From: Brachybacterium faecium DSM 4810
GTDB taxonomy: Bacteria; Actinomycetota; Actinomycetes; Actinomycetales; Dermabacteraceae
Direction: 5' to 3'
NCBI GenBank assembly: GCA_000023405.1
Contig: CP001643.1
Coordinates: 744,001 to 808,000, forward strand
Length of the DNA stretch: 64,000 nucleotides
Numbering within the stretch: position 1 is the stretch's first letter; the number at the start of each line of letters is the position of its first letter. Of this stretch, positions 42,650 through 50,690 are shown in pieces. A model generated the notes under the pieces. That model made no database searches and had not been told where the DNA came from. It saw nothing but the letters and a program-made list of their open reading frames with translations. Both the position numbers and the translations under genes were made by a program.

Positions 42650-43516
42650 ATGACGACCTCCACGACCACCGCCGACCGCGAGGCCACCCGCTCCCGTCTC
42701 CGCGAGCATCTCGCGGGCCTCGCCGGTCAGAAGCTGCTGATAGGCCTCGACGTGGACGGCACGCTCGTGGACCACGACGGCGCCATGTCCCCGGACATGC
42801 ACCGGGTGCTCCAGCAGGCCGCCGAGGAGCACACCGTCGTCATCGCGACCGGCCGCTCCCTGGGGGCGACCCTCCCGATCGTGGAGACCGCCGGGATCAC
42901 GCACGGCTTCGCCGTCTGCTCCAACGGCGCGGTCACCGTCGAGATGGATCCCGCGGCCGAGGGCGGCCACCGGATCATCGACACCCGCTCCTTCCAGCCC
43001 GGGCGCGCGCTGCGCACCCTGCGGGAGGTGGCGCCGGATGCGCACTACGCCGTCGAGATGTCCGACGGGACGTTCCGCTCCACCGCCGGGTTCCAGGACG
43101 CGAGCTTCGGCGTCGAGGCGATCGAGAGCGACCTCGACGAGCTGATGGGGCTCGAGGCCGTGCGCGTGGTCGTGCACGTCCCGGACCTCTCCCCGCAGGA
43201 GTTCTCGCAGGTGATCGCCGAGGCCGGGGTGCACGGGGTCGAGTACTCGATCGGCTGGACCGCCTGGCTCGACATGGCCGCCCCCGGCATCTCCAAGGCG
43301 AGCGCCCTGGAGACGCTGCGGGAGCGGCTCGCGATCGACGCCGCGCACACGGTCGCCGTCGGCGACGGCTTCAACGACGTCGAGATGCTCACCTGGGCCG
43401 GCGTCGGCGTGGCGATGGGCCAGGCGCCCCAGGGCGTCAAGGACGTCGCGGACGTCGTCACCGACTCGATCTACGAGGACGGCACCGTGCTGGTGCTCGA
43501 GCAGCTGCGGGGCTGA
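42650..43516 (+). CDS. HAD-IIB (Cof-type) phosphatase
   Basis: 288 residues from ATG at 42650. IGLDVDGTLVDHDG is the DxDGT nucleophile motif I near residue 28; IATGRSL is motif II; GISKASALETL and VGDGFNDVEMLTWAGVGVAMG are motifs III and IV. Cof-type HADs dephosphorylate sugar phosphates, FMN or related metabolites. An ATG at 42557, one base after the serS stop, opens the same frame 31 codons earlier but adds an Arg/Ala-rich segment not typical of the family; the later start has a -10-like sequence. The two may be co-transcribed with serS. Confidence 0.9.
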   Translation: MTTSTTTADREATRSRLREHLAGLAGQKLLIGLDVDGTLVDHDGAMSPDMHRVLQQAAEEHTVVIATGRSLGATLPIVETAGITHGFAVCSNGAVTVEMDPAAEGGHRIIDTRSFQPGRALRTLREVAPDAHYAVEMSDGTFRSTAGFQDASFGVEAIESDLDELMGLEAVRVVVHVPDLSPQEFSQVIAEAGVHGVEYSIGWTAWLDMAAPGISKASALETLRERLAIDAAHTVAVGDGFNDVEMLTWAGVGVAMGQAPQGVKDVADVVTDSIYEDGTVLVLEQLRG

Positions 43517-43735
43517 GGGCGCTCTGGGCAGAACGAGGCTGCGGCGGTAGACTCCCCGTGCGGCAACTGCCTGGAGCTCACGGACGTGGGTGCACCCAGG
43601 GGGCCGAGGGGACTGTGCGGGACGGATGAGCCCGCAGAACCTCGGTGCCGCCCAGCTTCTCCCTCAGCGGGAGCGTGAAAGCCCCTCCGGCAGGCCGGGA
43701 CGCGATGATCCTGGTGCTGCCCGGTTCGGGCGAGA
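43517..43735. other. Intergenic region with an orphan -10-like element
   Basis: 219 bases between the HAD stop and the quinone oxidoreductase stop. TAGACT at 43548-43553 is a good -10 with no recognisable gene behind it; a 23-codon GTG frame (43558) that ends at 43629 has no family. GCCCGGTTCGGGC at 43719-43731 is a weak hairpin. A small RNA is possible but I see no SRP, RNase P, 6S or riboswitch signature. Confidence 0.4.
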
Positions 43736-44683
43736 TCAGGGATTCGCGGGACCGACCTCGAGGAGCACCTTGCCCAGGTGACCTCCCTCGCGCAGGATCG
43801 CATGGGCCTCGGCCGCGCGCTCGAGCGGGAGGCGACGGTGGACCGGGAGGCGCAGCGCGCCGGAGGCGAGCAGCGGCCAGACCAGCTCGTGCGTGGCCTC
43901 GAGGATCGTTCGCTTGCCCTCCGTCGGCCTCGAGCGCAGCGTGGTGCCGATGACCCGGGCCCGCTTGCCCATCAGCAGGCCGATCGGCAGCTCGCCGCTC
44001 GCCCCGCCGAGGGTGCCGATGATGACCAGGCGGCCGTGCTCGCGCAGCATGCTCACGTTGTCGCCGAGCGTCGGCCCGCCCACCACGTCGAGGATCACGT
44101 CCGCCCCGCCCGTCTCCCGGACCGCCTCCAGCAGGTCCGTGGTGTGCCGGTTCCACGCCATGTCGGCACCCAGCTCGCGCACCGTCGGGATCGCCTCGTC
44201 GGAGCCGACGGTGGTGAGCACGCGGGCCCCGAGCTGCCGGGCGAGCTGGATCGCGAAGGTGCCGATGCCGCCGGTGCCGCCGTGGATCAGCACCGTCTCG
44301 CCCTCGGCCAGGCCCGCCTCGAGCACCAGGTTCGAGACCACGGTCGCCGCGACCTCGACCACGCCCGCAGCGTCCACAGGATCGGCCCCGTCCGGCAGCG
44401 GCAGCAGCTGGTCCTCGGGGACGGCGACCACCTCCGCGTAGCCGCCGCCGGCGAGCAGCGCCACGACCGCCTCGCCCGTGTCGCGGCGGCGCCCGGAGAT
44501 CTCCAGCCCGGGCAGCTCGGAGGCGCCGGGAGGCGGCGGATACTTCCCGGCCGTCTGGGCGACGTCCGCGCGGTTCACGCCCGCGGCGACCACGTCCACC
44601 AGCACCTCGCCCGGGGCGGGGACGGGTTCGGGCAGCTCGGCGAGCTCGAGCCGGTGGTCCTCGGTGATGGTCATCGCACGCAT
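43736..44683 (-). CDS. NAD(P)H:quinone oxidoreductase, zeta-crystallin/PIG3 type
   Basis: 315 residues. The N-terminus MRAMTITEDHRLELAELPEP, NRADVAQTAGKYPPPPGASE and the nucleotide site IHGGTGGIGTFAIQLARQLG are typical of the PIG3 branch of zinc-free medium-chain reductases. VVGGPTLGDNVSMLREHGRL and the ending GKVLLEV support this. It reduces quinones with NADPH in one-electron steps. Its ATG at 44683 sits two bases after the stop of the upstream reductase (TGA-CC-ATG), so the two form an operon. Confidence 0.92.
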   Translation of the reverse strand: MRAMTITEDHRLELAELPEPVPAPGEVLVDVVAAGVNRADVAQTAGKYPPPPGASELPGLEISGRRRDTGEAVVALLAGGGYAEVVAVPEDQLLPLPDGADPVDAAGVVEVAATVVSNLVLEAGLAEGETVLIHGGTGGIGTFAIQLARQLGARVLTTVGSDEAIPTVRELGADMAWNRHTTDLLEAVRETGGADVILDVVGGPTLGDNVSMLREHGRLVIIGTLGGASGELPIGLLMGKRARVIGTTLRSRPTEGKRTILEATHELVWPLLASGALRLPVHRRLPLERAAEAHAILREGGHLGKVLLEVGPANP

Positions 44684-44685
44684 GG

Positions 44686-45672
44686 TCACTGCGTCACCTC
44701 CACCACGGTGCGGCCCCGCACCTGCCCGGCGAGGATCCGCTCGGCGTGGTCGAGGACCTCCGACAGGCCGATGCTCGTGGTCATCGAGTCCAGCAGCTCG
44801 GGATCGAGCTCGCGGGCCAGCGCCTCCCAGGCCCTCTCGCGCAGCGGCAGCGGGCACTGCACCGAGTTGATCCCGGCGAGCGTCACGCCGCGCAGGATGA
44901 ACGGCAGCACCGTGGTGGGCAGGTCCGGTCCCTGCGCCATCCCGCAGGCGGCGACGGTCCCGCCCCAGGCGGTCTGGGCGAGGACGTTGGCGAGCGTGGT
45001 GCTGCCCACGGCGTCGATCGCGGCGGCGAAGCGCTGGGACTGCAGCGGGCGGCCCGGCTCCTCGGACAGCTCCCGCCGGTCCAGCACCTCGGCCGCGCCC
45101 AGCTCTCGCAGATACTCGCCGTTCTCCTCGACCCGTCCGGTCGAGGCGAGGACCCGGTGCCCGCGGCCCGCCAGGAGCGCGACCGCGATCGATCCGGCCC
45201 CTCCCGACGCGCCGGTGACCAGCACGTCGCCGTCCTCCGGGGTGAGGCCCGCGTCCTCGAGCCGCAGCACCGCGAGCATCGCCGTGAACCCGGCGGTGCC
45301 GATCGCGGCGGCGCGCTCGGGGGAGAGGCCCGCGGGCAGGCGCACCAGGGCGTCGGGCCGCACCCGGGCCCGGGTGGCGAAGCCGCCATGGCGTGATTCG
45401 CCGAGGCCGTCGCCGTTGAGGATCACGAGATCGCCGGCGGAGAAGCGGTCGTCGGCCGCTCCGGCGGCGTCGGTCACCCGGCCCACCAGATCGATGCCCG
45501 GGATCAGCGGATGCGTGCGGGCGATGCCCTTCCCGGCGATCGCCATGCCGTCCTTGTAGTTGAGGCTGGAGACCAGCACGTCGAGGGCGATCTCGCCCTC
45601 CAGCAGGGATTCGTCGGCGTCCTCGACGAGGCGCGGCGCTGCGCCCTCGTCCTCGATCAGTACGGCGCGCAT
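44686..45672 (-). CDS. Acrylyl-CoA reductase-type (YhdH/AcuI) oxidoreductase
   Basis: 328 residues. MRAVLIEDE at the start, SSLNYKDGMAIAGKGIART near residue 35 and the nucleotide site VTGASGGAGSIAVALL identify the YhdH/AcuI branch of medium-chain reductases. AcuI reduces acryloyl-CoA to propionyl-CoA with NADPH, detoxifying a reactive enoyl-CoA; broader alkenal reduction is possible. The ATG follows GAGGGAGAGGAG. First gene of a two-gene operon with the PIG3-type reductase; both could act on electrophilic carbonyls. Confidence 0.92.
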   Translation of the reverse strand: MRAVLIEDEGAAPRLVEDADESLLEGEIALDVLVSSLNYKDGMAIAGKGIARTHPLIPGIDLVGRVTDAAGAADDRFSAGDLVILNGDGLGESRHGGFATRARVRPDALVRLPAGLSPERAAAIGTAGFTAMLAVLRLEDAGLTPEDGDVLVTGASGGAGSIAVALLAGRGHRVLASTGRVEENGEYLRELGAAEVLDRRELSEEPGRPLQSQRFAAAIDAVGSTTLANVLAQTAWGGTVAACGMAQGPDLPTTVLPFILRGVTLAGINSVQCPLPLRERAWEALARELDPELLDSMTTSIGLSEVLDHAERILAGQVRGRTVVEVTQ

Positions 45673-45734
45673 GGTGCGCTCCTCTCCCTCGGGGCAGGTC
45701 CCGCCAGCCTATCCGTGGACCGGCGGCAGGGCGT

Positions 45735-46079
45735 TCAGAGGAAGACGGCGGCGACAGCGCTCGTGCCGAGAGCGCCGAAGAGCGCGACCACGAGATGGGA
45801 GGCGCCCAACGTCGTGCCGATGAGCGCAGCCGTGCGTGCCCTGTCGCGGAGCAGCAGTGCGATGACGCCCAGCACGGTCGCGATCAGGGCGATGACCATC
45901 GGCGGGAGCGAGAGCAGGAACGGGATCGTCCGGTAGGACATGCCCGACTCGCGGAGGATGGCGGGGATCGCCGGGAAGAGCGCCTGGGTCACGATGCTCG
46001 CCACGACGAGCGCGATCCCGGCGATGAGCGCGGCGATGCCGAGGGGGTTCGTGCGGCGCGGCGTGTCGTTCTGGGGCAT
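45735..46079 (-). CDS. Small four-helix membrane protein of unknown function
   Basis: 114 residues with about three to four hydrophobic segments: GIAALIAGIALVVASIVT, TIPFLLSLPPMVIALIATVLG, VIALLLRD and LIGTTLGASHLVVALFGAL. No family recognised; the arrangement resembles DUF4190-type small membrane proteins. The ATG at 46079 is preceded by TAGGGT, whose first bases are part of the CTAG border of the IS5-family copy at 46093, so the insertion lies immediately against the -10 hexamer and separates the gene from any upstream -35 or operator. Spacing to the ATG is only five bases (CGAGC). Confidence 0.6.
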   Translation of the reverse strand: MPQNDTPRRTNPLGIAALIAGIALVVASIVTQALFPAIPAILRESGMSYRTIPFLLSLPPMVIALIATVLGVIALLLRDRARTAALIGTTLGASHLVVALFGALGTSAVAAVFL

Positions 46080-46092
46080 GGCTCGACCCTAG

Positions 46093-47074
46093 GGCATGTC
46101 TGACAAATATGTAGCGCCCGTCCTGCGAGACTGGCCAGATGTCGAGGTTCCAGGTGCTCTCCGATGCCCAATGGTCGATGATCGCCGACATGCTTCCCCG
46201 CCCCACAGGCCGCAAGGGCAGGCCCTTCGCCGATGCGCGGACCATGGTCGAGGCGATCATCTACCGGTATCGGACCGGCATCGCCTGGCGCGATCTGCCC
46301 GAAGTCTTCGGTCCCTGGCAGACGGTCTGGACCTGGCACCGGCGCATGGCCGCCGAGGGCACCTGGGACCGGGTGCTGGAGCGACTGACCGCGGCAGCCG
46401 ACGAGGCCGGACAGATCGACTGAACGGTCTCGGTGGATTCGACGATCGCTCGCGCTCATCAGCACGCGACCAACGTCAGTCGCCACACAGGGGGCTGGAT
46501 CGAACTACACGAATCCACAGGCCCAGACCCAGAGCCTGCCACAGGGCCAGCCGGACCGGCCGGCCCCAGAGCCGCCTGATCATGCCCTGGGCCGCTCGCG
46601 CGGCGGACTCTCGACGAAGATCCACCAGCTCGTCGACGGCCGCGGACTGCCGCTGGTGGTGCTGCTGAGTCCCGGCCAGGCCGGCGACTCACCGATGCTT
46701 CTGCCGCTGCTGCAGCAGCTGAAGGTCGGCCGCCGCCTCGGGCGGCCACGGACCCGGCCGGATGGGCTCTGCGGCGACAAGGCCTACTCCTCGCGGGCGA
46801 TCCGCAAGCATCTGCGCGCCAGGGGCATCACCGCCCATATCCCCGAGCCCGAGGATCAGAAGGGGCATCGGCTGCGGCGCGGATCAGCCGGCGGCCGGCC
46901 GCCGAACTTCGACCCGGACGCCTACCGCGGCCGCAATGTCGTCGAACGCCGCTACTGTCACATCAAGCAGTGGCGCGGGATCGCGACTCGCTATGACAAG
47001 CACGCGCTGACCTACCGGGCCGCGGTGGTGCTCAACGCGGTGATCGCGTGGACCGCACATTTGTCAGACATGCC
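46093..47074 (+). mobile_element. IS5-family insertion sequence, copy 1 (982 bp)
   Basis: Perfect 16-bp terminal inverted repeats GGCATGTCTGACAAAT (46093-46108) and ATTTGTCAGACATGCC (47059-47074), bordered on both sides by CTAG (46089-46092 and 47075-47078), which may be the target duplication as in the IS5 group. The transposase reads rightwards. It is in inverted orientation and identical by all frames to the second copy at 52651-53632. Confidence 0.9.
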
Positions 47075-47078
47075 CTAG
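46139..47078 (+). pseudogene. IS5-family transposase, copy 1, with in-frame TGA and frameshift
   Basis: A DDE transposase split in three. The N-terminal ORF of 94 codons (46139-46423, MSRFQVLSDAQWSMIADMLP) ends in IDQID-type residues AGQID followed by TGA at 46421-46423, where relatives have Trp (IDW-VSVDST). The same frame continues VSVDSTIARAHQHATNVSRH, containing the first catalytic Asp, to a TGA at 46577. The rest needs a +1 change near 46565: PPDHALGRSRGGLSTK, LLCGDKAYSS-type (GDKAYSSRAIR, second Asp) and NVVERRYCHIK (Glu), ending at 47078 inside the CTAG border. No single ORF has all three catalytic residues. Confidence 0.85.
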
Positions 47079-47125
47079 CCCAGATGGGGGAACTCGACGC
47101 CGACACGTCCGCCCTACTGCAAACC

Positions 47126-48561
47126 GGCTCATCGCAGATGAGGGTGTAGCAAGGGCCTGAATCCTCCAGTGTCCAGCAGGGCGCGGGTGATGTAGTTGGT
47201 CAGGTTCCGGAACCCCAGAGCGGTGCCGCGCAGATGCTCGAGCCGGCCGTTGATCGCCTCAGTGGGCCCATTGGAGGTGCCGGGGCGGTCGAAGTAGGCC
47301 AGGATGTCGACCGCCCGGCGATTCAGCGTCCGGCCCAGCTTCTTCAGCTCGACCAGCTTGGCCGGGACCCCGCGCCGCAGCGAGTCGATCACCTCTGTCA
47401 GCATCTGCTTGCCGGCGGGCTTGGAGCCGCACCGGTAGGCGGCGACGACCTTCTGATACACACTCCAGGTGGCCTCGAGTTCGACATGCTCATCAGAACC
47501 GAAGACTCGATCGAGCTTGGACCCCTGGCCCGGGGTGAGCAGATCGACCCCGGTGCGCAGCGTCTTCCGCGCCCCATAGAGCGGATCACCCGATCGCCCC
47601 CGGCGCCCGGTGGTCTCACGCTGGATGCGCTGCCGGGCCTGGTCCAACGCGTCGCCGGCCAGCGCGACGACATGAAATGGGTCCATCACTGCGGTGGCCT
47701 CGGGCAGCTCTTCTGCTGCGGCAGTCTTGAACCCGGTGAACCCGTCCATGGCGACCACCTCGACCCCGGCGCGGAAGTCCTCGCTCTGGGTCCCGAGCCA
47801 GGTGGCGAACACGGCCTTGGAGCGTCCTTCGACCATGTCCAGCAACCGCGCTGGACCGGTTCCATCGCGAACCGGGGTCAGATCGATGATCACGGTCACG
47901 TAGCGGGATCCGCGGCCGGTGTGGCGCCAGCAGTGCTCATCGACCCCGATCACCGCGACCCCATCGAACCGGCGAGGATCCTCGAGGAGTAGCTGCCGGC
48001 CCGCTGCGAGGACGGCATCGTTGACGGTATGCCATGAGCAGTCCAGCCCGGCGGCGAGGCGAGCGATCGACATCCTGTCGATGACCACGGACTTCAGCGC
48101 CCAGAGCACCGCGTGCCGGGAGAGCTTCGCCCGCGGGGCCGCGGCATCGGTGGTGTCCTGGCGCCAGACCCGCAGGCAGTCTGGGCACCGGTACCGGCGG
48201 ACTCGGATCCAGAGCTGGGTGGGCCGCCACCCCAAGGGGACGTGGGCCAATTTCCGCAGCACCGTGCCCTTCGGGATGCCTTCGCCGCCGCAGGAGCGGC
48301 ACCAGGGATCATCCTCACGGACTCGGCACTGAAGCACTGCTCTCTCAGGTTCGAGGTGCTGGCCGGTGACGGTCAGGCCGAGCGCGTCGACCATGCAGAA
48401 GGTGTCGAGATCCGGGGCGGTGAACGTAGGCTGGGACATGTCGAGGTCTTTCGGATGGGCTGTGTGGTAACTCCCATCGTCGGAAGGCCTCGACCTCTAT
48501 CCAGACACCGCCACGCCCAGACCACTGGGACCTGTCTCTACACCCTCATCTGCGAAGAGCC
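47126..48561 (-). mobile_element. ISL3-family insertion sequence (1436 bp)
   Basis: 24-bp terminal inverted repeats with one mismatch: GGCTCATCGCAGATGAGGGT... at 47126-47149 and its complement at 48538-48561 (GGCTCTTCGCAGATGAGGGT... on the other strand). The expected 8-bp target duplication is not perfect: TGCAAACC on the left, ACTAAACC on the right (five shared bases). It carries one transposase gene, whose stop codon lies in the left repeat. Confidence 0.88.
47129..48439 (-). CDS. ISL3-family transposase
   Basis: 436 residues, full length for the family. An N-terminal zinc-binding segment (CRSCGGEGIPKG, RRYRCPDCLRVWRQDT) is followed by VDEHCWRHTGRGSRYVTVI (first catalytic Asp in IGVDEH), VVAMDGFTGFKTAAAEELP and MDPFHVVALAGDALD (second Asp), and a C-terminal NGPTEAINGRLEHLRGTALGF with the Glu of the DDE set. 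It appears intact and could be active. Its presence inside the IS5-bounded segment suggests it was inserted before or after that segment assembled. Confidence 0.95.
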   Translation of the reverse strand: MSQPTFTAPDLDTFCMVDALGLTVTGQHLEPERAVLQCRVREDDPWCRSCGGEGIPKGTVLRKLAHVPLGWRPTQLWIRVRRYRCPDCLRVWRQDTTDAAAPRAKLSRHAVLWALKSVVIDRMSIARLAAGLDCSWHTVNDAVLAAGRQLLLEDPRRFDGVAVIGVDEHCWRHTGRGSRYVTVIIDLTPVRDGTGPARLLDMVEGRSKAVFATWLGTQSEDFRAGVEVVAMDGFTGFKTAAAEELPEATAVMDPFHVVALAGDALDQARQRIQRETTGRRGRSGDPLYGARKTLRTGVDLLTPGQGSKLDRVFGSDEHVELEATWSVYQKVVAAYRCGSKPAGKQMLTEVIDSLRRGVPAKLVELKKLGRTLNRRAVDILAYFDRPGTSNGPTEAINGRLEHLRGTALGFRNLTNYITRALLDTGGFRPLLHPHLR

Positions 48562-48675
48562 ACTAAACCCTGTAGTGACCCTGGACGTAGATGGGGCCGC
48601 CGACCCGGCTGATCGGCGACCCCATTCCCGTCAGTGGCGCTCATCGCGCGGAGTAGCTCTCACCGCTGCAGCGCC

Positions 48676-50130
48676 TCACTCCATGTGCTCGACGTCGATC
48701 GCGACCGCGCCCTTCGCGGGTACGACCGCCTCGAACGAGCCGTCCTCGGCAACGGTCACCGTCTCGGTGCAATCGGTTCCGGCGGCCATGTTGCAGTAGG
48801 TGCCGGCCGGCAACGAGCTGCGGTAGGTGTTCGTCACCTCGCCCTCGGTGTTGTTCAGCGCGGCGAAGCCCTTCTCCCCGCGCCCGAAGGCGATGTTGTT
48901 GTCGCCGTCGTCCCACCAGTCGGTGACCTCGGTACCCGCGACTGCGTTGTGGAAGGCGACCATGCCCTGGATCTCCGGCAGCCGCTGCGTGCAGGTCCAC
49001 TCCTCGGCGCCGCAGGAGGCATCCCCCACCTCGGTGGCGGTGGACCCAGGTGCGCCCGCGTCGAAGTCCTCGAAGGTGTAGCCCGTGTAGACACTGGGGC
49101 GGCCGTAGTCGTAGGCCAGCATGAAGTCATTGGCCAGGGTGTAGGTGTCGCCGTCCTTGTAGTTCAGCGTCTCGCCGTTGCGCTCGGTGTCGTGGTTGTC
49201 GACGAACACGCCGGCATCCTCGGAATCGAGCTTGCCCTCGGCGATCGAGTCCAGCCCGGCGATCGATCCGCCGAAGGCGGACTTCAGCTGCCGACCGTAG
49301 TCGAACTCGTGGACGTCTCCGGTGCCGGTGTACTCCGAGGGCTGGATCGGCTCACCGGCGGCGCCGATGACCTCCTGCACCCAGTACACGTCCGGGTCGG
49401 AGAGCTTCGACTTGATGGCGGCGAGGTCCTCAGCCGGCATGTGCTTCGCGGCGTCGATGCGGAAGCCCTCGACCCCCATGTCGAGGAGATCGTTCATGTA
49501 GGCGGCCAGTGTGTCCTGGACCTCCTCCGATCCCGTTGCAAGGTCTTGCAGCGAGGAGAGACGGCAGTTCTGCACGTTGTCGCGGTCGGTGTAGTCGGAG
49601 ATGTCCTCGCGGCAGTCGTTGAAGTGCTCAGGTCCGTAGATGCCCGGGAAGTCGTCCAGGGCGTAGGAGGATCCTGCGGTGCCGGTGCCGGCGCCCGTGT
49701 CGGCGCCGGTGGTGTGGTTGATGACGGCATCCGCGATGACACCGACCCCCGCCTCATCGCACTTCTGGACCATCTCCGCGAACTCTTCGCGGGTTCCCAT
49801 CTTCCCTTCGATCTGGTAGCTGACAGGCTGATAAGAGGTCCACCACTCCGTGCCCTGGATCTCCTCCTGCGGAGGGGAAACCTGCACGTAGCCGAACCCT
49901 GCGGGGCCGATGGTGCTGCCGCACTCCTCGGCGACCGAGGTCCAGGACCACTGGAACATGTTGAGGATTACATCGCTGTCGCGAGCGTCTTCCGTCGTCT
50001 CGTCGGCACTCGCCGGGAGGCCGGCGTTGCTCCATGCGCATGCCGAGAGCATGATCGTCGCGCCGAGCGCGGCGGCCGTGCGGCGCATCATGCTCCTCGG
50101 TGAGCGGGCTGTCGTCGTCGTATGCAGCAT
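48676..50130 (-). CDS. Secreted lipoprotein alpha-amylase (GH13)
   Basis: 484 residues from ATG at 50130, which has ACAGGAG seven bases upstream. The N-terminus has a signal peptide ending in the lipobox LSAC (Cys31), so it is a surface lipoprotein. GH13 motifs: NMFQWSWTSVAEEC, VSPPQEEIQGTEWW, ADAVINHTTG, GFRIDAAKHM (nucleophile Asp226), VQEVIG (Glu near 253) and VDNHDTERN (Asp near 314). This is the actinobacterial/animal-like alpha-amylase branch (GH13_32-like). It hydrolyses internal alpha-1,4 bonds of starch. Three TGCAAG-type half-sites upstream (50198-50223) and one inside the gene match those of the pullulanase. It lies within the IS5-bounded segment and is flanked by pseudogenes. Confidence 0.94.
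   Translation of the reverse strand: MLHTTTTARSPRSMMRRTAAALGATIMLSACAWSNAGLPASADETTEDARDSDVILNMFQWSWTSVAEECGSTIGPAGFGYVQVSPPQEEIQGTEWWTSYQPVSYQIEGKMGTREEFAEMVQKCDEAGVGVIADAVINHTTGADTGAGTGTAGSSYALDDFPGIYGPEHFNDCREDISDYTDRDNVQNCRLSSLQDLATGSEEVQDTLAAYMNDLLDMGVEGFRIDAAKHMPAEDLAAIKSKLSDPDVYWVQEVIGAAGEPIQPSEYTGTGDVHEFDYGRQLKSAFGGSIAGLDSIAEGKLDSEDAGVFVDNHDTERNGETLNYKDGDTYTLANDFMLAYDYGRPSVYTGYTFEDFDAGAPGSTATEVGDASCGAEEWTCTQRLPEIQGMVAFHNAVAGTEVTDWWDDGDNNIAFGRGEKGFAALNNTEGEVTNTYRSSLPAGTYCNMAAGTDCTETVTVAEDGSFEAVVPAKGAVAIDVEHME
49537..49550. promoter_or_regulatory. Intragenic TGCAAG-n2-CTTGCA palindrome in the amylase gene
   Basis: TGCAAGGTCTTGCA is a perfect 6+2+6 inverted repeat in the codons for LQDLAT, about 580 bases into the gene. 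It has the same half-sites and spacing as the pullulanase operator at 25338-25351. Confidence 0.4.
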
Positions 50131-50197
50131 CGCGTACTCCTGTTCGTCACTGCGAGCCCGGATTCCCGGGCTCTCCTCGAGCGGCGCCCGAGGAGGA

Positions 50198-50223
50198 CTG
50201 CAAATCTTGCACATTTCTTGCAG
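50198..50223. promoter_or_regulatory. Cluster of three TGCAAG-type half-sites upstream of amylase
   Basis: On the plus strand CTGCAAAT (50198-50205), CTTGCA (50206-50211) and CTTGCAG (50217-50223); the last two are 11 bases apart, one helical turn. They are 68-93 bases upstream of the amylase ATG, matching the placement of the pullulanase sites and the CTTGCAG repeats of MalR-regulated promoters. Confidence 0.55.
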
Positions 50224-50690
50224 TCTCGACCGACGATCGTAGCCACCGGCTCGCGGGAAGTCGAGACGTGCATCACGGAGCGCCCCCGACGTGAGAGCGC
50301 ACTCATCGGACATCCCGGACTCGACGAGGCGCCCTAGCGCTGCGCCGTCGCCACATTTTCGCGGGCTCACCCGCTCACTCATGGATCGGCACCCTCCACC
50401 ACCGATATGACCCCGATTTTGGACAGACTTCACCCACATTTTGAGAGATCCCCACAGGCCCTCAGGCGTTGCGGCTCCGCTCCTCGCCAGCCCTCGTCGC
50501 GGCGGAGCTGTCATGGCGAGGATCCCCAACAGGAAGCCGTCGTCGGCCGGTCGCAGGTCCCAGGCGCTGAAGCGCTGCTCGAGGCGCAGCGAGGAACCGC
50601 GTGGAGTGAGCCGCCGGCGACGAGCGCCGATCCTCGTGGAACCGCCGAGGGCGGATCGGCCGTGCCCCGGCACGATGCGCGTTCCTGCGG
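50224..50690. other. Unassigned region between amylase promoter and HIT remnant
   Basis: No supported gene. The piece 50390-50455 is clearly AT-richer than its surroundings (attttggacagacttc, acattttgagagat) and may be the end of a lost insertion sequence. The rest, 50456-50690, has long open frames on both strands but none looks like a known protein. Confidence 0.4.

Noticed and set aside
43517-43735. Candidate structured RNA (4.5S/SRP, RNase P or tmRNA) after the HAD gene
   Set aside because: None of the diagnostic cores was found, such as the SRP GGAAG tetraloop region or the RNase P GAGGAAAGTCC stretch.
46421-46577. Treating the IS5 TGA/frameshift as a known programmed frameshift
   Set aside because: IS5-group elements can use frameshifting, but an in-frame TGA replacing Trp is not the usual arrangement, so it is reported as a lesion or possible recoding, not as known programming.
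47118-48569. 8-bp target duplication for the ISL3 element
   Set aside because: Flanks TGCAAACC and ACTAAACC share only the last five bases, so a clean duplication is not shown.
50390-50455. AT-rich stretch as an IS terminal repeat
   Set aside because: No inverted partner or transposase fragment was found, so it is noted only as unexplained.
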